Positions 8,595-18,189 are shown, counted from the first letter of the stretch. The stretch: DNA of 60,925 bases from Rhodocyclaceae bacterium (GCA_020247395.1 JADCJC010000039.1:1-60925), one strand, 5' to 3'. Notes: a model not told the origin generated them from the sequence alone. Program-made: numbers and translations.

Positions 8595-10684
8595 GCTTCC
8601 ACCAATCCCTTTTTGCGCAACATCGGCTCAACGGTCGGCTGACGACCACGAAATTTTTCATAGGCCGCCATCGGCATCATGGTGCCGCCGCTCGAATAGA
8701 TGAACTTCAACAGGCGTTCTGCGGTGGCTTGGTCGAATGGATTGCCGGCTTCCTTAAACGCGTCGTAGGCGTCTGCATCGAGCACCTCTGCCCATAAATA
8801 AACGTAGTACTGCGAGGCATAACCGGCGCTTGCAAACAAGTGCAAAAAGTGTGGCAGGCGGTGACGCATATAAATCTGCGGCGGGAGGTCTATCGCGGCA
8901 AGTTGTTCGCGCTCGAAGGCCGTCAGGTCGAGGTTGTCCATGTTTTCAAGCAAATGCAGCTTCACATCGACCAGAGCGGAGGCACAGAATGTTGCAGCAT
9001 CAAAGCCCTGATTAAAGGTGCGGGCCTGTTTCATTTTGTTGACCAGCGAATCGGGGATCACTTCATTTGTCAGGTAGTGCCGCGCGTGTTTCTTTAAAAC
9101 TTCGGGCTCCGATAACCAGTGTTCAAACAGCTGGGACGGCAGCTCGACAAAATCGCGCAAAACGCTGGTCCCGGAAAGGCGTTCGTAATGCACGTTCGAC
9201 ATCATACCGTGAAGGCCGTGGCCAAACTCATGAAAAAGAGTGCGTGCGTCGTCGTATGAAAGTAGCGTGGGTTCGCCCGGCGCTCCTTTGGCGAAGTTAT
9301 TGTTATTGACAACGATCGGGACGATGGCGCTGCCGCCATCGCCGGTACGGCTTTGGATGCGATAGGAATTCATCCACGCGCCACCGCGTTTTGTTGTCCG
9401 GGCGAAATTGTCATGCAAAAAAATCGCCACCAGCGCTCCTTGTGCGTTGGTAACCTCGTAGGTTTTTACATCGGGGTGGTAGGCCACTGCATCGGGGAGT
9501 TCTTTGAAGTTAACCCCAAACAGGCGGTGCGCGCAGTCAAACGCTGCTCGGGTTATGCAGTCGAGAGAAAAATAAGGCTTGACCGATGCTTCGTCGAAGT
9601 CAAATCGAGCCTTTCGAACTTTTTCCGCATAGTAGAACCAGTCCCACGGCTGAATGGTGATGTTGTCGCCATTGGCACGGGCAGTGTCCTGCAAATCCTG
9701 CGCTTCGATACGTGCACGCGCACTTGCACGGTGCCAGACGTCTGTCAATAGATCAAGTACAGCCTGCGGTTTTCCCGCCATGGTGTCGGCCAGCGCGTAA
9801 TCAGCGTAATTCTGGTAGCCGTGCAAACGCGCCTGCTCAAGCCGCAACTTCATCACTTCAACTGCGACCAGCTTGTTGTCGCGTGCGGGATCCCCCTGGT
9901 GAAACTCGCCGCGTGTCAACCACGCCTTGAAGGCTTGTTCGCGCAGGTCCCGGCGGGAGGAAAAAGTGAGAAACGGCGTGATGTGCGAACGTGAAAGGGT
10001 AATGAGGTGAGCGTCCTGAATGCCGCGCTCAAGGGCCGCCTGTTTGCACGCGGCAAGTACAAACGGCGGCAAGCCTGCCAGTTCGTCGGCCGACTTCAGA
10101 ATCAATTGAAACTCAGCCTCATCGGCCAGCGTGTTCTGGCTGAATCGGGTATTCAACGTGGCTAGCTGCTGCATGATCTCGCCGTAACGCCGCTTCGCCT
10201 TTTCATCCAGCTTCGCACCAGCGCGGACAAAGTCGAGGTGAATGCGTTCCAAAAGACGCAGCTGCTCTGCGTCTAGTTGCAGGGAAGCGCGACGCTGATA
10301 GAGCTGGTCGATGCGGGCGAAGAGCCGGGCATCAGTGTATATCGCGTTGTCATGTGCGGCGAGCGGGGCCGCCAGGTTTCGCTCGGCATTTTGTAACGCG
10401 GGCGACGTCTCGGACGCAGTCAGGTTGGAGAACAACATCTCAATGCGCTTTAGCAGGCGGCCACTTTTGTCGAACGCGGCAATGGTGTTATCGAAGTCGG
10501 CAGGGGACGTATTTTCGCCGATCGCAGCAAGCTCCGCACGATGTTGCGCGAGGGCTAAGCTGAAGGCGGGCTCGAAATGCGCGGCATTGATGGAAGCAAA
10601 CGGCGGAACACCATGCGGGGTATCCCATGTTTCGAGCAGCGGGTTGGACGCATTCAAAGTTGTGTCAGCGGGTGGTGTGGACAT
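8591..10684 (-). CDS. prlC: Oligopeptidase A (M3 zinc metallopeptidase)
   Basis: A 697-residue M3-family peptidase, close to the usual ~680. The zinc site HEFGHGLHG lies near residue 485, with the downstream glutamate in RDFVELPSQLFEHW and the substrate-binding Gly/Tyr-rich C-terminus. It is a cytoplasmic enzyme that degrades peptides, including cleaved signal peptides. It starts at ATG 10684 without an obvious ribosome site. It overlaps the exported ClpP-fold gene by 4 bases at its 3' end, an unusual pairing of a cytoplasmic peptidase with a secreted protease-like protein. Confidence 0.93.
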   Translation of the reverse strand: MSTPPADTTLNASNPLLETWDTPHGVPPFASINAAHFEPAFSLALAQHRAELAAIGENTSPADFDNTIAAFDKSGRLLKRIEMLFSNLTASETSPALQNAERNLAAPLAAHDNAIYTDARLFARIDQLYQRRASLQLDAEQLRLLERIHLDFVRAGAKLDEKAKRRYGEIMQQLATLNTRFSQNTLADEAEFQLILKSADELAGLPPFVLAACKQAALERGIQDAHLITLSRSHITPFLTFSSRRDLREQAFKAWLTRGEFHQGDPARDNKLVAVEVMKLRLEQARLHGYQNYADYALADTMAGKPQAVLDLLTDVWHRASARARIEAQDLQDTARANGDNITIQPWDWFYYAEKVRKARFDFDEASVKPYFSLDCITRAAFDCAHRLFGVNFKELPDAVAYHPDVKTYEVTNAQGALVAIFLHDNFARTTKRGGAWMNSYRIQSRTGDGGSAIVPIVVNNNNFAKGAPGEPTLLSYDDARTLFHEFGHGLHGMMSNVHYERLSGTSVLRDFVELPSQLFEHWLSEPEVLKKHARHYLTNEVIPDSLVNKMKQARTFNQGFDAATFCASALVDVKLHLLENMDNLDLTAFEREQLAAIDLPPQIYMRHRLPHFLHLFASAGYASQYYVYLWAEVLDADAYDAFKEAGNPFDQATAERLLKFIYSSGGTMMPMAAYEKFRGRQPTVEPMLRKKGLVEA

Positions 10685-10833
10685 GGCGCAATTCGATTAA
10701 TAAAGAAGAAAAGTTTAGCTTAGCTCACCTGATGGGTTACGCCCATTTTAATCGGATCACGATCGCGTACTCATCGTGCAAAGCGGCGGTACGGGTTATC
10801 ATCGCGGCGGTAATCCGATGCTACTTGAGATTC

Positions 10834-12033
10834 ATGCTGGCAAAATTTATTGATGCTGTGGCTTTCGTGCCGCAAGGTGAGGCGGTTGCAAACTTACGGA
10901 TCGGACGGGGTGCCGTGGACGGCATTCGAGTACATGTCGCAATCATCGAGAATCGGCTGGCGTCCGGTGCGATTGGCAAAGCAGAATGCGATAAGCTGGC
11001 CAGCCTGTTCAGGGTCATCGCGGCAGAGCGTTCGCCTCTGGTATTGTTTATCGACTCTGCCGGCGCGCGCGTCTCCGAAGGCTTGCCCGCACTCGGCGCG
11101 TTTCGGCGGATGTTTGCCGCAGCCGTCGCCGCAAGTTTGTCCGGTGCAAAACTGGCGACGGTGCTGGGAACGAATTGTTTTGGCGGTGCCAGCATGCTCG
11201 CAGCGCTTTGTGGCGTGCGTTACTTTCAGCCTGAAACTAGGCTAGCCATGTCAGGCCCGTCGATTTTGGCTTCCTCTGCGGGTGCCTCGGCCATTGATGA
11301 GTCGTTTCGCGCGATTGCGGATGTGACTATTGGCACAGAGGGGCGCATTAAACTGGACGCGAGTCATCAGCGGTTTAGCGGCGCATTGACACTGCCGACC
11401 ATGCCCGCGCCTCTTGAGCTGCAAGCAAAGATGCAGGCAAGGTTACCGACTTCGCCGAATCGCAGCCGGGTGGCTGAGCGCGTCGAACGCAAGGACCTAG
11501 CCCTGCTCTACCCAAAGGGATACCAACTTGAGGAGACGGGCGGCATTGTTCGCGGCAGGGCGGAGAGCGGCCAAGACAGTGTGCCGACGTATTTGCTGGG
11601 TAGCATCGATAAACGCGCCATGACAGCGGCGCGAATCAGTCAGATGACGTCTGATTTGATTGCCATGCGGGCTTCAGCCCGACCAGCACAGATCGACCTG
11701 CTGTTTGATTGTGAGACGCACTCGGCGTCGCTGGACGATGAAAAAGTCATGTTGTCCGGCTACCTAGCGAATTTTTCTCAGGTTTTGTGCCTGCTGCGTG
11801 CCGCGGGCTGGCGCGTGCGAACTGTGGTGATGGGCAAGTTGGGCGGAGGCGTCTATGTAGCCCTCGCGTCGATGTCCGATGAGCTAAATGTCATCCACGG
11901 ATGTGAGATTCAGCTCCTGCCTAATAAAGCAATTACGGCCATTTTGGGTGACAATGCGGCATCCAGCTTCAGTTTTGCCGATTACGCCGCCGCCGGCGTA
12001 GCTGAGCGCGAGCTGAAAATAGGTGTTGTGTAG
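10834..12033 (+). CDS. Malonate decarboxylase-type carboxyltransferase (MdcD/MdcE-like fusion)
   Basis: 399 residues with two crotonase-fold halves. The first half has FIDSAGARVSEG and FGGASMLAALCGVRYF...RLAMSGP, very like the MdcD beta subunit of biotin-independent malonate decarboxylase. The second half (GKLGGGVYVALAS...LPNKAITAILG) resembles the MdcE gamma subunit. The complete enzyme decarboxylates malonyl bound to the MdcC acyl carrier. No mdcA, mdcC or mdcB gene is visible, but matB is two genes downstream, so malonyl-CoA may be the substrate. The frame is open from 10627 across the prlC start; ATG 10834 is chosen because homology begins there. The subunit identity is inferred. Confidence 0.65.
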   Translation: MLAKFIDAVAFVPQGEAVANLRIGRGAVDGIRVHVAIIENRLASGAIGKAECDKLASLFRVIAAERSPLVLFIDSAGARVSEGLPALGAFRRMFAAAVAASLSGAKLATVLGTNCFGGASMLAALCGVRYFQPETRLAMSGPSILASSAGASAIDESFRAIADVTIGTEGRIKLDASHQRFSGALTLPTMPAPLELQAKMQARLPTSPNRSRVAERVERKDLALLYPKGYQLEETGGIVRGRAESGQDSVPTYLLGSIDKRAMTAARISQMTSDLIAMRASARPAQIDLLFDCETHSASLDDEKVMLSGYLANFSQVLCLLRAAGWRVRTVVMGKLGGGVYVALASMSDELNVIHGCEIQLLPNKAITAILGDNAASSFSFADYAAAGVAERELKIGVV

Positions 12034-12100
12034 GGCGTTTAGGACCGCTTTGCGGCTGGCGGCATGCCACTAAACAAATAGACTGATTGGGATTCTTTTG

Positions 12101-13033
12101 ATGTTGAGATCGGACGACGTTTCGATTGCCACTGCCGACGCGATACGCACGCTGCTGTTATCGCTGCACGCACGTATACCGCTCAAGTTGTGGATGGTGA
12201 CCGCCATCGAAGGCCGCGACTGGCAACTGGTGTTTACGCACAACGCGGGCTGCAACCTCAGCGACCAACAAGTGAACACTTGGCTCAGATGGTTTTGTGC
12301 CATGCTTCTTGCCAACGAGTACCGCGCAGACGAATCTTTTGTCGAAGAGGGGGCGCTATCCGCTGAAAACGGGACCGACATTCATCGCGCTGTGAAAGCC
12401 TACATTGGTGTTCCGCTGCTAGATGATAGTAACCGGTTGATTGGTGCTTTGTGCGGAGTTGATCCCGAGCCCGATGTTGCTGGTATCCGCTCCGGCGAAG
12501 CATTAGTCCGTCGAACCGCAACATTGCTTAGTCGATTGCTTTCAATGGAAGCACACGTTGCGACCCAACGGATGCTGGTGAGTAAATGGTCTGATGCCAC
12601 GCGCCGTGACGAACTGACCGGCCTGCTAAATCGTCGCGGTTGGGATGAATTGATGCACCTACCCCATTTCCGCTGGGGCGAGGAACTTCAGGGAGTGATC
12701 GTTATTGATATTGGTCTGCATGGGGTGACGGGCGAAGCCACCACTGCTCGAGCAGTGCTGCTGCGCGCCGCGTCAGCACTGACCGTCTCCATGCGCGGGC
12801 AGGATGCGGTTGCGCGTTTGGGCGATGATTCCTTCGGCATTGTGCTGCGCTGCGACGGGGTTGCGATGGTCGAGAGTGTGGTGGCCCGGATTGAGCTGGA
12901 GCTTGCAACAGCCGGAGTCAGCGCGGTCACGGGATATTCAACGTCTCCTCCGGCGTCGTCGCTTTATGAGGCGTTTGTCTGCGCATGCGCAGTTACCACG
13001 CAGCGCAAACACGCGCTGTCTTCGGCTGATTGA
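12101..13033 (+). CDS. GAF domain protein with degenerate GGDEF domain
   Basis: 310 residues from ATG 12101. A GAF domain (AYIGVPLLDDSNRLIGALCGVDPEP, residues ~105-140) precedes a GGDEF-type fold that keeps the entry motif DELTGLLNRRGWDEL. The metal-binding Asp-Phe-Lys/Asn-Asp-Gly-His stretch is lost, and the signature reads RLGDDSFGIVL instead of GGDEF. Diguanylate cyclase activity is therefore unlikely; a role as a nucleotide or ligand sensor is more plausible. It sits between the MdcDE-like gene (67 bases upstream) and matB (22 bases downstream), so it probably shares their transcript. Cytoplasmic; no membrane segment. Confidence 0.75.
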   Translation: MLRSDDVSIATADAIRTLLLSLHARIPLKLWMVTAIEGRDWQLVFTHNAGCNLSDQQVNTWLRWFCAMLLANEYRADESFVEEGALSAENGTDIHRAVKAYIGVPLLDDSNRLIGALCGVDPEPDVAGIRSGEALVRRTATLLSRLLSMEAHVATQRMLVSKWSDATRRDELTGLLNRRGWDELMHLPHFRWGEELQGVIVIDIGLHGVTGEATTARAVLLRAASALTVSMRGQDAVARLGDDSFGIVLRCDGVAMVESVVARIELELATAGVSAVTGYSTSPPASSLYEAFVCACAVTTQRKHALSSAD

Positions 13034-13055
13034 CCCCAACTAGCGCGTTCGTCGA

Positions 13056-14618
13056 ATGAATCTTTATGCACTATTTCACACGCGGTTTTTGACGGACTTG
13101 TCAAAGCCCATACTTAACACCGAGGATGGGCGAATGACGACCGCTGCCGAATTCGACGAATTAACCGGTCGTTATGCGGCGTTCATCCAATCGTTGGGCG
13201 TGGAGCCCGGCGATCGGGTTGCGGTACAAGTTGAGAAATCGGTTGAAGCGGTCATGCTTTACCTCGCCTGTCTGCGCGCCGGTGTCGTGTATTTGCCGCT
13301 GAATACCGCTTATCGAGAAAGCGAAATTGCCTATTTTTTAGGCGACGCTGCGCCCAAGGTGTTTGTGCATTCGCCGAAAGATGTGGAGTGGGTGGTGCCG
13401 ATATGCGAGTCGCTCAGTCTTGCAAACTGCTTCACCATGCCTCCCAGCCGCCTCGATGCAAATGCAAAGGTCGAGGAAAAACGGGCAGATTGGGACACAA
13501 ATGCCCGAAAATGCCCGCCAATAAACGGGTTTGTGCATCGGGGTGACGACGATCTGGCTTGTATCTTGTATACATCCGGCACCACCGGGCGCAGTAAAGG
13601 CGCGATGCTTACCCACAAAAACCTCTCGTCGAACGCGCTCACGCTCCACCGCGCATGGGGGTTTACCGACGGTGACGTGTTATTGCATTGCCTGCCGTTG
13701 TTTCATGTTCACGGCCTATTCGTCGCGCTCAACACCATCCTGCTAAATGGCGGGAGGATTGTTTTCCACAGCCGCTTTGATGCTGTTGCCGCAATTGATG
13801 CGCTGAAAAAGGCGACGGTATTCATGGGGGTGCCAACCTACTACACGCGAATGCTCGCCGAGCCTAGCTTCAACGCGCAGTGCTGCGAACATATGCGTTT
13901 GTTTGTGTCAGGTTCCGCGCCATTGTTGGCCGAAACATTCGAGGAGTTCCGCCAGCGGACCGGACATACGATTCTCGAGCGTTACGGCATGACCGAAACC
14001 GGCATGATCACATCCAACCCTTTACATGCCGAGCGGCGCGGTGGCACGGTGGGCTTGCCGCTCCCGGGTATTGATGTGCGTGTGGCGCGGGATGACGGCA
14101 GCATCGCCATGCCTGGGGAAATCGGCCACATTCAGTTGAAGGGCCCCAACGTGCTTGCCGGCTACTGGCAGCTGCCGGAGAAGACGGCGGAGGAGTTTAC
14201 TGAAGACGGCTACTTCAAAACCGGTGACGTAGGCATGTTTAGCGACGACGGCTATCTCTCAATCGTCGGGCGGTCAAAAGACCTTGTGATCTCGGGCGGT
14301 TACAACGTCTATCCAAAGGAGATCGAATTGCTGATCGATACGCTTGATGGTGTTGGCGAAAGTGCGGTGATTGGCTTGCCGCACCCTGATTTTGGCGAGG
14401 CAGTCGCTGCGGTTGTGGCAAAAAAGGCCGATGCCGCTCTTGAAGAAGCTGCCATCATCTCGACATTAAAGGAGCAACTGGCGAATTTCAAAATTCCCAA
14501 GCGTGTGTTTATTGTCGCTGAGTTACCGCGAAACACGATGGGAAAAGTACAAAAAAATGTGCTCCGACAGCAGTACGGCGATACGTTTGCGCCGAAGGCC
14601 GCGGCGGAAAAGGTCTGA
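13056..14618 (+). CDS. matB: Malonyl-CoA synthetase (acyl-adenylating enzyme)
   Basis: A 520-residue ANL-superfamily ligase. It has the P-loop ILYTSGTTGRSKGAML (~residue 169), LFHVHGLFVALN, the adenylate motif ERYGMTETGM, the hinge region YFKTGDVG...IVGRSKDLVISGG and the catalytic lysine region PRNTMGKVQKN. The HVHGLF and SGSAPL segments and the length are those of MatB, which makes malonyl-CoA from malonate, CoA and ATP. It follows an MdcDE-like carboxyltransferase gene, consistent with a small malonate-use operon. The start at ATG 13056 lacks a strong ribosome site. Confidence 0.85.
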   Translation: MNLYALFHTRFLTDLSKPILNTEDGRMTTAAEFDELTGRYAAFIQSLGVEPGDRVAVQVEKSVEAVMLYLACLRAGVVYLPLNTAYRESEIAYFLGDAAPKVFVHSPKDVEWVVPICESLSLANCFTMPPSRLDANAKVEEKRADWDTNARKCPPINGFVHRGDDDLACILYTSGTTGRSKGAMLTHKNLSSNALTLHRAWGFTDGDVLLHCLPLFHVHGLFVALNTILLNGGRIVFHSRFDAVAAIDALKKATVFMGVPTYYTRMLAEPSFNAQCCEHMRLFVSGSAPLLAETFEEFRQRTGHTILERYGMTETGMITSNPLHAERRGGTVGLPLPGIDVRVARDDGSIAMPGEIGHIQLKGPNVLAGYWQLPEKTAEEFTEDGYFKTGDVGMFSDDGYLSIVGRSKDLVISGGYNVYPKEIELLIDTLDGVGESAVIGLPHPDFGEAVAAVVAKKADAALEEAAIISTLKEQLANFKIPKRVFIVAELPRNTMGKVQKNVLRQQYGDTFAPKAAAEKV

Positions 14619-14736
14619 AACCGCAAGTCGCCCTCCCTGCCTTATCATCTCGGTTGCGTTGTTTGGCAGATCGCCTTGCGGGCCGTGCCAATTGTGACCT
14701 TTCCCTTCTCAACCACACAGCTGCTTACTGTTCAAC

Positions 14737-15234
14737 ATGATCGTCTTTAATCTCTCTTGCGCCCAGCATCACCACTTTGACGGCTGGTTTCGGTCTTCTG
14801 AAGACTATGAGCGGCAGTCAGCGCAGTCATTGATTGAATGCCCGATTTGTGGCGGGAAGAAGATAATCAAACACCTTTCGGCACCGCGTATCAACGTCGG
14901 GCTGGCCAATGACGCTGATAAAGCGGCGAGTGGCGAGCCGGCGTTCAACCCGCAAGAGGAAGCAACGTCAGGCACACATGATGTGGTCGGCGTCTCTGCC
15001 ATTCCCGGCCTACAGGCGCATATGCTGAAACAGTTTAAACAGTTTGTTCTGATGAACACCGAAAATGTTGGCAGCAATTTCGCCGAGACCGCACGCAAGA
15101 TGCATTACGGCGAGGAGAGCCAACGCAACATTCGCGGACGCGTCTCGTTCGAAGAATCCCAAGCCCTGCGTGAAGAGGGCATCGAAACGGTCGGGTTGCC
15201 GCCGGGTATCTTTCTTGACGAAGGTGTTCAGTAA
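14737..15234 (+). CDS. DUF1178 family protein
   Basis: 165 residues starting MIVFNLSCAQHHHFDGWFRSSEDYE, the characteristic opening of DUF1178. A zinc-ribbon-like CPICGGKK lies near residue 45, and a conserved C-terminal block (EEGIETVGLPPG) follows. The family is widespread in proteobacteria and its function is unknown. A Cys pair at the N-terminus (LSC, CPIC) suggests metal binding. It stands 118 bases after matB, and its stop faces that of the MFS gene 9 bases away. Confidence 0.85.
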   Translation: MIVFNLSCAQHHHFDGWFRSSEDYERQSAQSLIECPICGGKKIIKHLSAPRINVGLANDADKAASGEPAFNPQEEATSGTHDVVGVSAIPGLQAHMLKQFKQFVLMNTENVGSNFAETARKMHYGEESQRNIRGRVSFEESQALREEGIETVGLPPGIFLDEGVQ

Positions 15235-15242
15235 CTGAACAG

Positions 15243-16451
15243 TTAAGTGTTCGGAGCGGCTGTTGCGGTCAATAACAACGCCAGCGCAGCAGCGACGATT
15301 AGTACCGCACTTCCTGCCACAAATGGTGCCTTGACGAAGTAGAGTTCCGACAGCGCCCCCCCTACTGCCATGCCGGCACCTAGCCCCGTCACGATAAACG
15401 TGCCCGACCACGTGAAGGCTTCGGTCGCATACTTCGCCGGTGCGATTCGCGAGATGAGTAACGCTTGCAGGGCAAAGGCCGGCGAGATGGCGCAACCGGC
15501 GATAAATGCCATCAGCGCGAATAAATACCGCGACTCTTTTGCGTCGACGGCAAGATGCAGACACATCAGCACCCCAAACACTGCGAGCAAGATCGCAAAC
15601 TGTTTTTCCATTGATAGCGAAAACTTGGTGCCGCCGAACAGCGCGCCACCGATCGCGCTGCCGAATGAATTGATGGCGAGCAATACGCCTGCGAACGCGG
15701 GTATCGCGATCGACGTGGTGTAAGCCGGATAACCGACCTCCAGCATGCCGCAAGCCATTGCGAGGGCAAACAGAATGACGAACAAGAGAATCAGTCGGCC
15801 TTCGGTTAGCGGGCCGAGCAAGTGGCGCTCACTTGGCGGCTGTTGTTTCCAGTACTTGAGTGCAGGGTTGCGCATGAAAATCAGAATCGACGTTGTTGCC
15901 GCGACCCATGCCACCAAGATTGCCGACTTGGGGGTTGAGAACGCCAGCACCAGTCCGACCACTGCCGGCCCCATCGTGAAGTTGATCTCCATCAAAGCCG
16001 AGTCGACCGCAAACGCCATCCGCCGGTCGTCATCGGCATCAAAACGATGGCGCCAGATCGCGCGGGTGAGGGTGGCGATTGGGGTGGTAAACAACCCCAT
16101 CAGTGCCGCACAAACCAGTACATAGGTGATCGGAACTGCGTACCAAACCGCCGCTATGAACAACGCAAAACACAGCGGGTCTAGGACGCCGCACATCCGT
16201 AGCGGGATACCGGGACCGATGCGGTCGATGATGCGCCCCTTGATCGGCGATGACACGGCCATGGCAAAAAAATAAACGCCGATCACCGAGCCGGCCAGCT
16301 TGAAATTGCCCAGCGATTCGCGCAGAAACATCACCATCGCAAAACCGAGCATGCCCACCGGCATGCGCGATAGAAAGGTGATCAGCAACGTGCGCGGCAC
16401 GTCGGGCTGAGACAAGAACGCGCGATAGGGCTTGAGCAGCCGGTTCAGCAT
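15243..16451 (-). CDS. MFS transporter
   Basis: 402 residues with about twelve hydrophobic segments and the short charged loops of the major facilitator superfamily. The cytoplasmic loop GRIIDRIGPGIPLR (residues ~70-83) matches the MFS loop 2-3 motif region. It starts MLNRLLKPYRAFLSQPDVPRTLL. No substrate-specific motif was recognised; its nearest relatives by eye are uncharacterised Burkholderiales drug/sugar-type permeases. It is convergent with the DUF1178 gene, with no room for a long terminator between them. Confidence 0.82.
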   Translation of the reverse strand: MLNRLLKPYRAFLSQPDVPRTLLITFLSRMPVGMLGFAMVMFLRESLGNFKLAGSVIGVYFFAMAVSSPIKGRIIDRIGPGIPLRMCGVLDPLCFALFIAAVWYAVPITYVLVCAALMGLFTTPIATLTRAIWRHRFDADDDRRMAFAVDSALMEINFTMGPAVVGLVLAFSTPKSAILVAWVAATTSILIFMRNPALKYWKQQPPSERHLLGPLTEGRLILLFVILFALAMACGMLEVGYPAYTTSIAIPAFAGVLLAINSFGSAIGGALFGGTKFSLSMEKQFAILLAVFGVLMCLHLAVDAKESRYLFALMAFIAGCAISPAFALQALLISRIAPAKYATEAFTWSGTFIVTGLGAGMAVGGALSELYFVKAPFVAGSAVLIVAAALALLLTATAAPNT

Positions 16452-16521
16452 GGCTGGGGATACATCAAAACGTTTTGCGCAATATGATGAAAGAGTTGAG
16501 GCGCGGTTCTATCGGCCGCAA

Positions 16522-16965
16522 TCATTGCGGCGTGTTTTGTTTTTCTAACACGGCAATGGTTATCCGCGATATGCAAGCGAGTTTGTCAGACTCATCGGTG
16601 ATGCGAATTTCCCAGAGCTGCGTTGTGCGGCCGATGTGGATTGGTTTGGCGGTTCCGGTCACTAACCCTGAACGTACCGCTCGTACGTGATTGGCATTAA
16701 TTTCGAGGCCCACGATGCTGAATGCGCTTGAGTCAACGCAGAGGAATGCACCTGCGCTACCGAGAGTTTCAGCGAGCGCCACCGAAGCACCGCCATGAAG
16801 TAAGCCCATGGGCTGGCGGGTGCGGTGGTCGACCGGCATGGTTGCTTTCAGGTAATCATCGCCGACCTCAACGTATTCGATACCCAGATGACGATCCAGG
16901 GTTGGCGCGACACGGTTAAGTTGCTCAAGTGTGGGGCGGTGGAACCAGATTGAAGCCGCAGGCAT
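16522..16965 (-). CDS. Hotdog-fold thioesterase (YdiI/PaaI type)
   Basis: A 147-residue single hotdog domain. The catalytic-region motif MGLLHGGASVALAETLGSAGA (near residues 53-73) has the glutamate and the preceding His-Gly-Gly of the 4-hydroxybenzoyl-CoA/YdiI thioesterase group. It would hydrolyse an acyl- or aryl-CoA thioester in the cytoplasm. The substrate is unknown. It stands alone between the MFS gene and lrgB on the same strand. Confidence 0.85.
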   Translation of the reverse strand: MPAASIWFHRPTLEQLNRVAPTLDRHLGIEYVEVGDDYLKATMPVDHRTRQPMGLLHGGASVALAETLGSAGAFLCVDSSAFSIVGLEINANHVRAVRSGLVTGTAKPIHIGRTTQLWEIRITDESDKLACISRITIAVLEKQNTPQ

Positions 16966-17077
16966 GACGAATCCTAATACGCAGTGTTTCGAGACTGCGC
17001 CGATTTTCGCACGTGCGCGCTTGCGGGTGTCTGTTTTGCTTGGCCTCGACGTGGCTCCGGTTCATCATAGTCTGGGT

Positions 17078-17824
17078 TTATAGCAGCCAGCGTGCCACCC
17101 AAGGTAGTAGTACTGCGCCGAGAAGCGCATGCAGGCCCATACCGAGGCTGGCGTACGCACCCGCGCGCGGGTGGACCGAGTAGGCGCGTGCGGTGCCGAT
17201 GCCGTGGGCGGCGACGCCCACGGCGAAGCCGCGTTGCGACCAATCTCGGATGCCGAGTGCATTTAACAGCGGCGTGGCGATGAGCGCACCAAAAATGCCG
17301 GTGGAGATGGCAAACACCGCCGCCAGCGTAGGTGAGCCACCAATCTGTTCCGCAATTCCCATCGCGATGGGGGCGGTCACTGATTTCGGCAATAGTGAGG
17401 CCATCATCGTTGGCGGTGCTGCCAATAACTTTGCGACACCAAGTGCCACCAATACCGACGCCGTCGCGCCGACGAGCATCGCGGTCAGCAATGGCAGCGC
17501 GCGCGAGGCCAACTCATTCCACAGTCTAGCCAACGGGACGGCAAGGGCAACGGTGGCTGTGCCGAGCAGAAAATGCACAAACTGTGCGCCTTGAAAGTAT
17601 GTTTGGTAGCTTGTTCCACTGGCGCTTAGTACAGTCACAATGAGTACGACGGAAATCAACACCGGGTTGGCAAGGGGAAACTTGTTGCTGCGCTGATAAA
17701 CCGCGTCGGCAGTGACATAGGCAACTAGTGTCAGCGTCAAGCCAAACAGCGGCGTCGCTGCAAGATAGACCCAAATTTCGGCTAGCTTATCGAGCCCGGT
17801 CGGCAGAATTGTGTTGGTACTCAT
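17078..17824 (-). CDS. lrgB: LrgB/CidB family membrane protein
   Basis: A 248-residue integral membrane protein with many hydrophobic helices. It has the conserved ALLPKSVTAPIAMGIAEQIGG and the C-terminal HGIGTARA motif of LrgB/YohK proteins. It works with LrgA in a holin-antiholin-like or small-molecule (pyruvate/glycolate) transport pair. Its ATG overlaps the lrgA stop as ATGA (17821-17824), so translation is coupled. In plants the LrgAB homologue PLGG1 exports glycolate and glycerate. That link to the glyoxylate genes at 0.5-4.7 kb is suggestive only. Confidence 0.9.
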   Translation of the reverse strand: MSTNTILPTGLDKLAEIWVYLAATPLFGLTLTLVAYVTADAVYQRSNKFPLANPVLISVVLIVTVLSASGTSYQTYFQGAQFVHFLLGTATVALAVPLARLWNELASRALPLLTAMLVGATASVLVALGVAKLLAAPPTMMASLLPKSVTAPIAMGIAEQIGGSPTLAAVFAISTGIFGALIATPLLNALGIRDWSQRGFAVGVAAHGIGTARAYSVHPRAGAYASLGMGLHALLGAVLLPWVARWLL

Positions 17825-18189
17825 TTAGGCTCGTGTCCGTCTGTAGGCGGATCCGATGGCTTGCACAACGCGCGCAGCGCGAGTGCGGTGGTGGTGATTG
17901 CCGCCACAGTGCTGAGTAGTATGGCCAGCACCCAAGCCGCTCCTGTCTCGGCCAATGCGGAGGCGTACAGCATCACGCCAACAGCGGCGGGGATAAAGAA
18001 AATCGATAAGTGCGCCAGCAGACCATCGGCGGCGGTGGCGACGGATGATGAAATGTTTTTGTTGGCGACCAAGAACGCCAGCAGGAGGATCAGTCCAAGC
18101 ACCGGGCCAGGCATCGCCCCGTGCAACAGGCGCGACGCCAATTCGCCAAGCGATTGGAATACCATGAGGACGGCAAGACCCTTAATCAT
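17821..18189 (-). CDS. lrgA: LrgA/CidA family membrane protein
   Basis: 122 residues from ATG 18189 (MIKGLAVLMVFQSLGELAS) with four predicted membrane helices. It has the family pattern MPGPVLGLILLLAFL and FIPAAVGVMLY. A longer in-frame start at 18318 would add a cysteine-rich, non-family leader and is rejected. It is the first gene of the lrgAB pair and is coupled to lrgB by a 4-base overlap. Confidence 0.88.
   Translation of the reverse strand: MIKGLAVLMVFQSLGELASRLLHGAMPGPVLGLILLLAFLVANKNISSSVATAADGLLAHLSIFFIPAAVGVMLYASALAETGAAWVLAILLSTVAAITTTALALRALCKPSDPPTDGHEPK

Noticed and set aside
15010-15753. A 247-codon minus-strand frame spanning DUF1178 and the MFS gene.
   Set aside because: It overlaps two recognisable genes in other frames and shows no domain.
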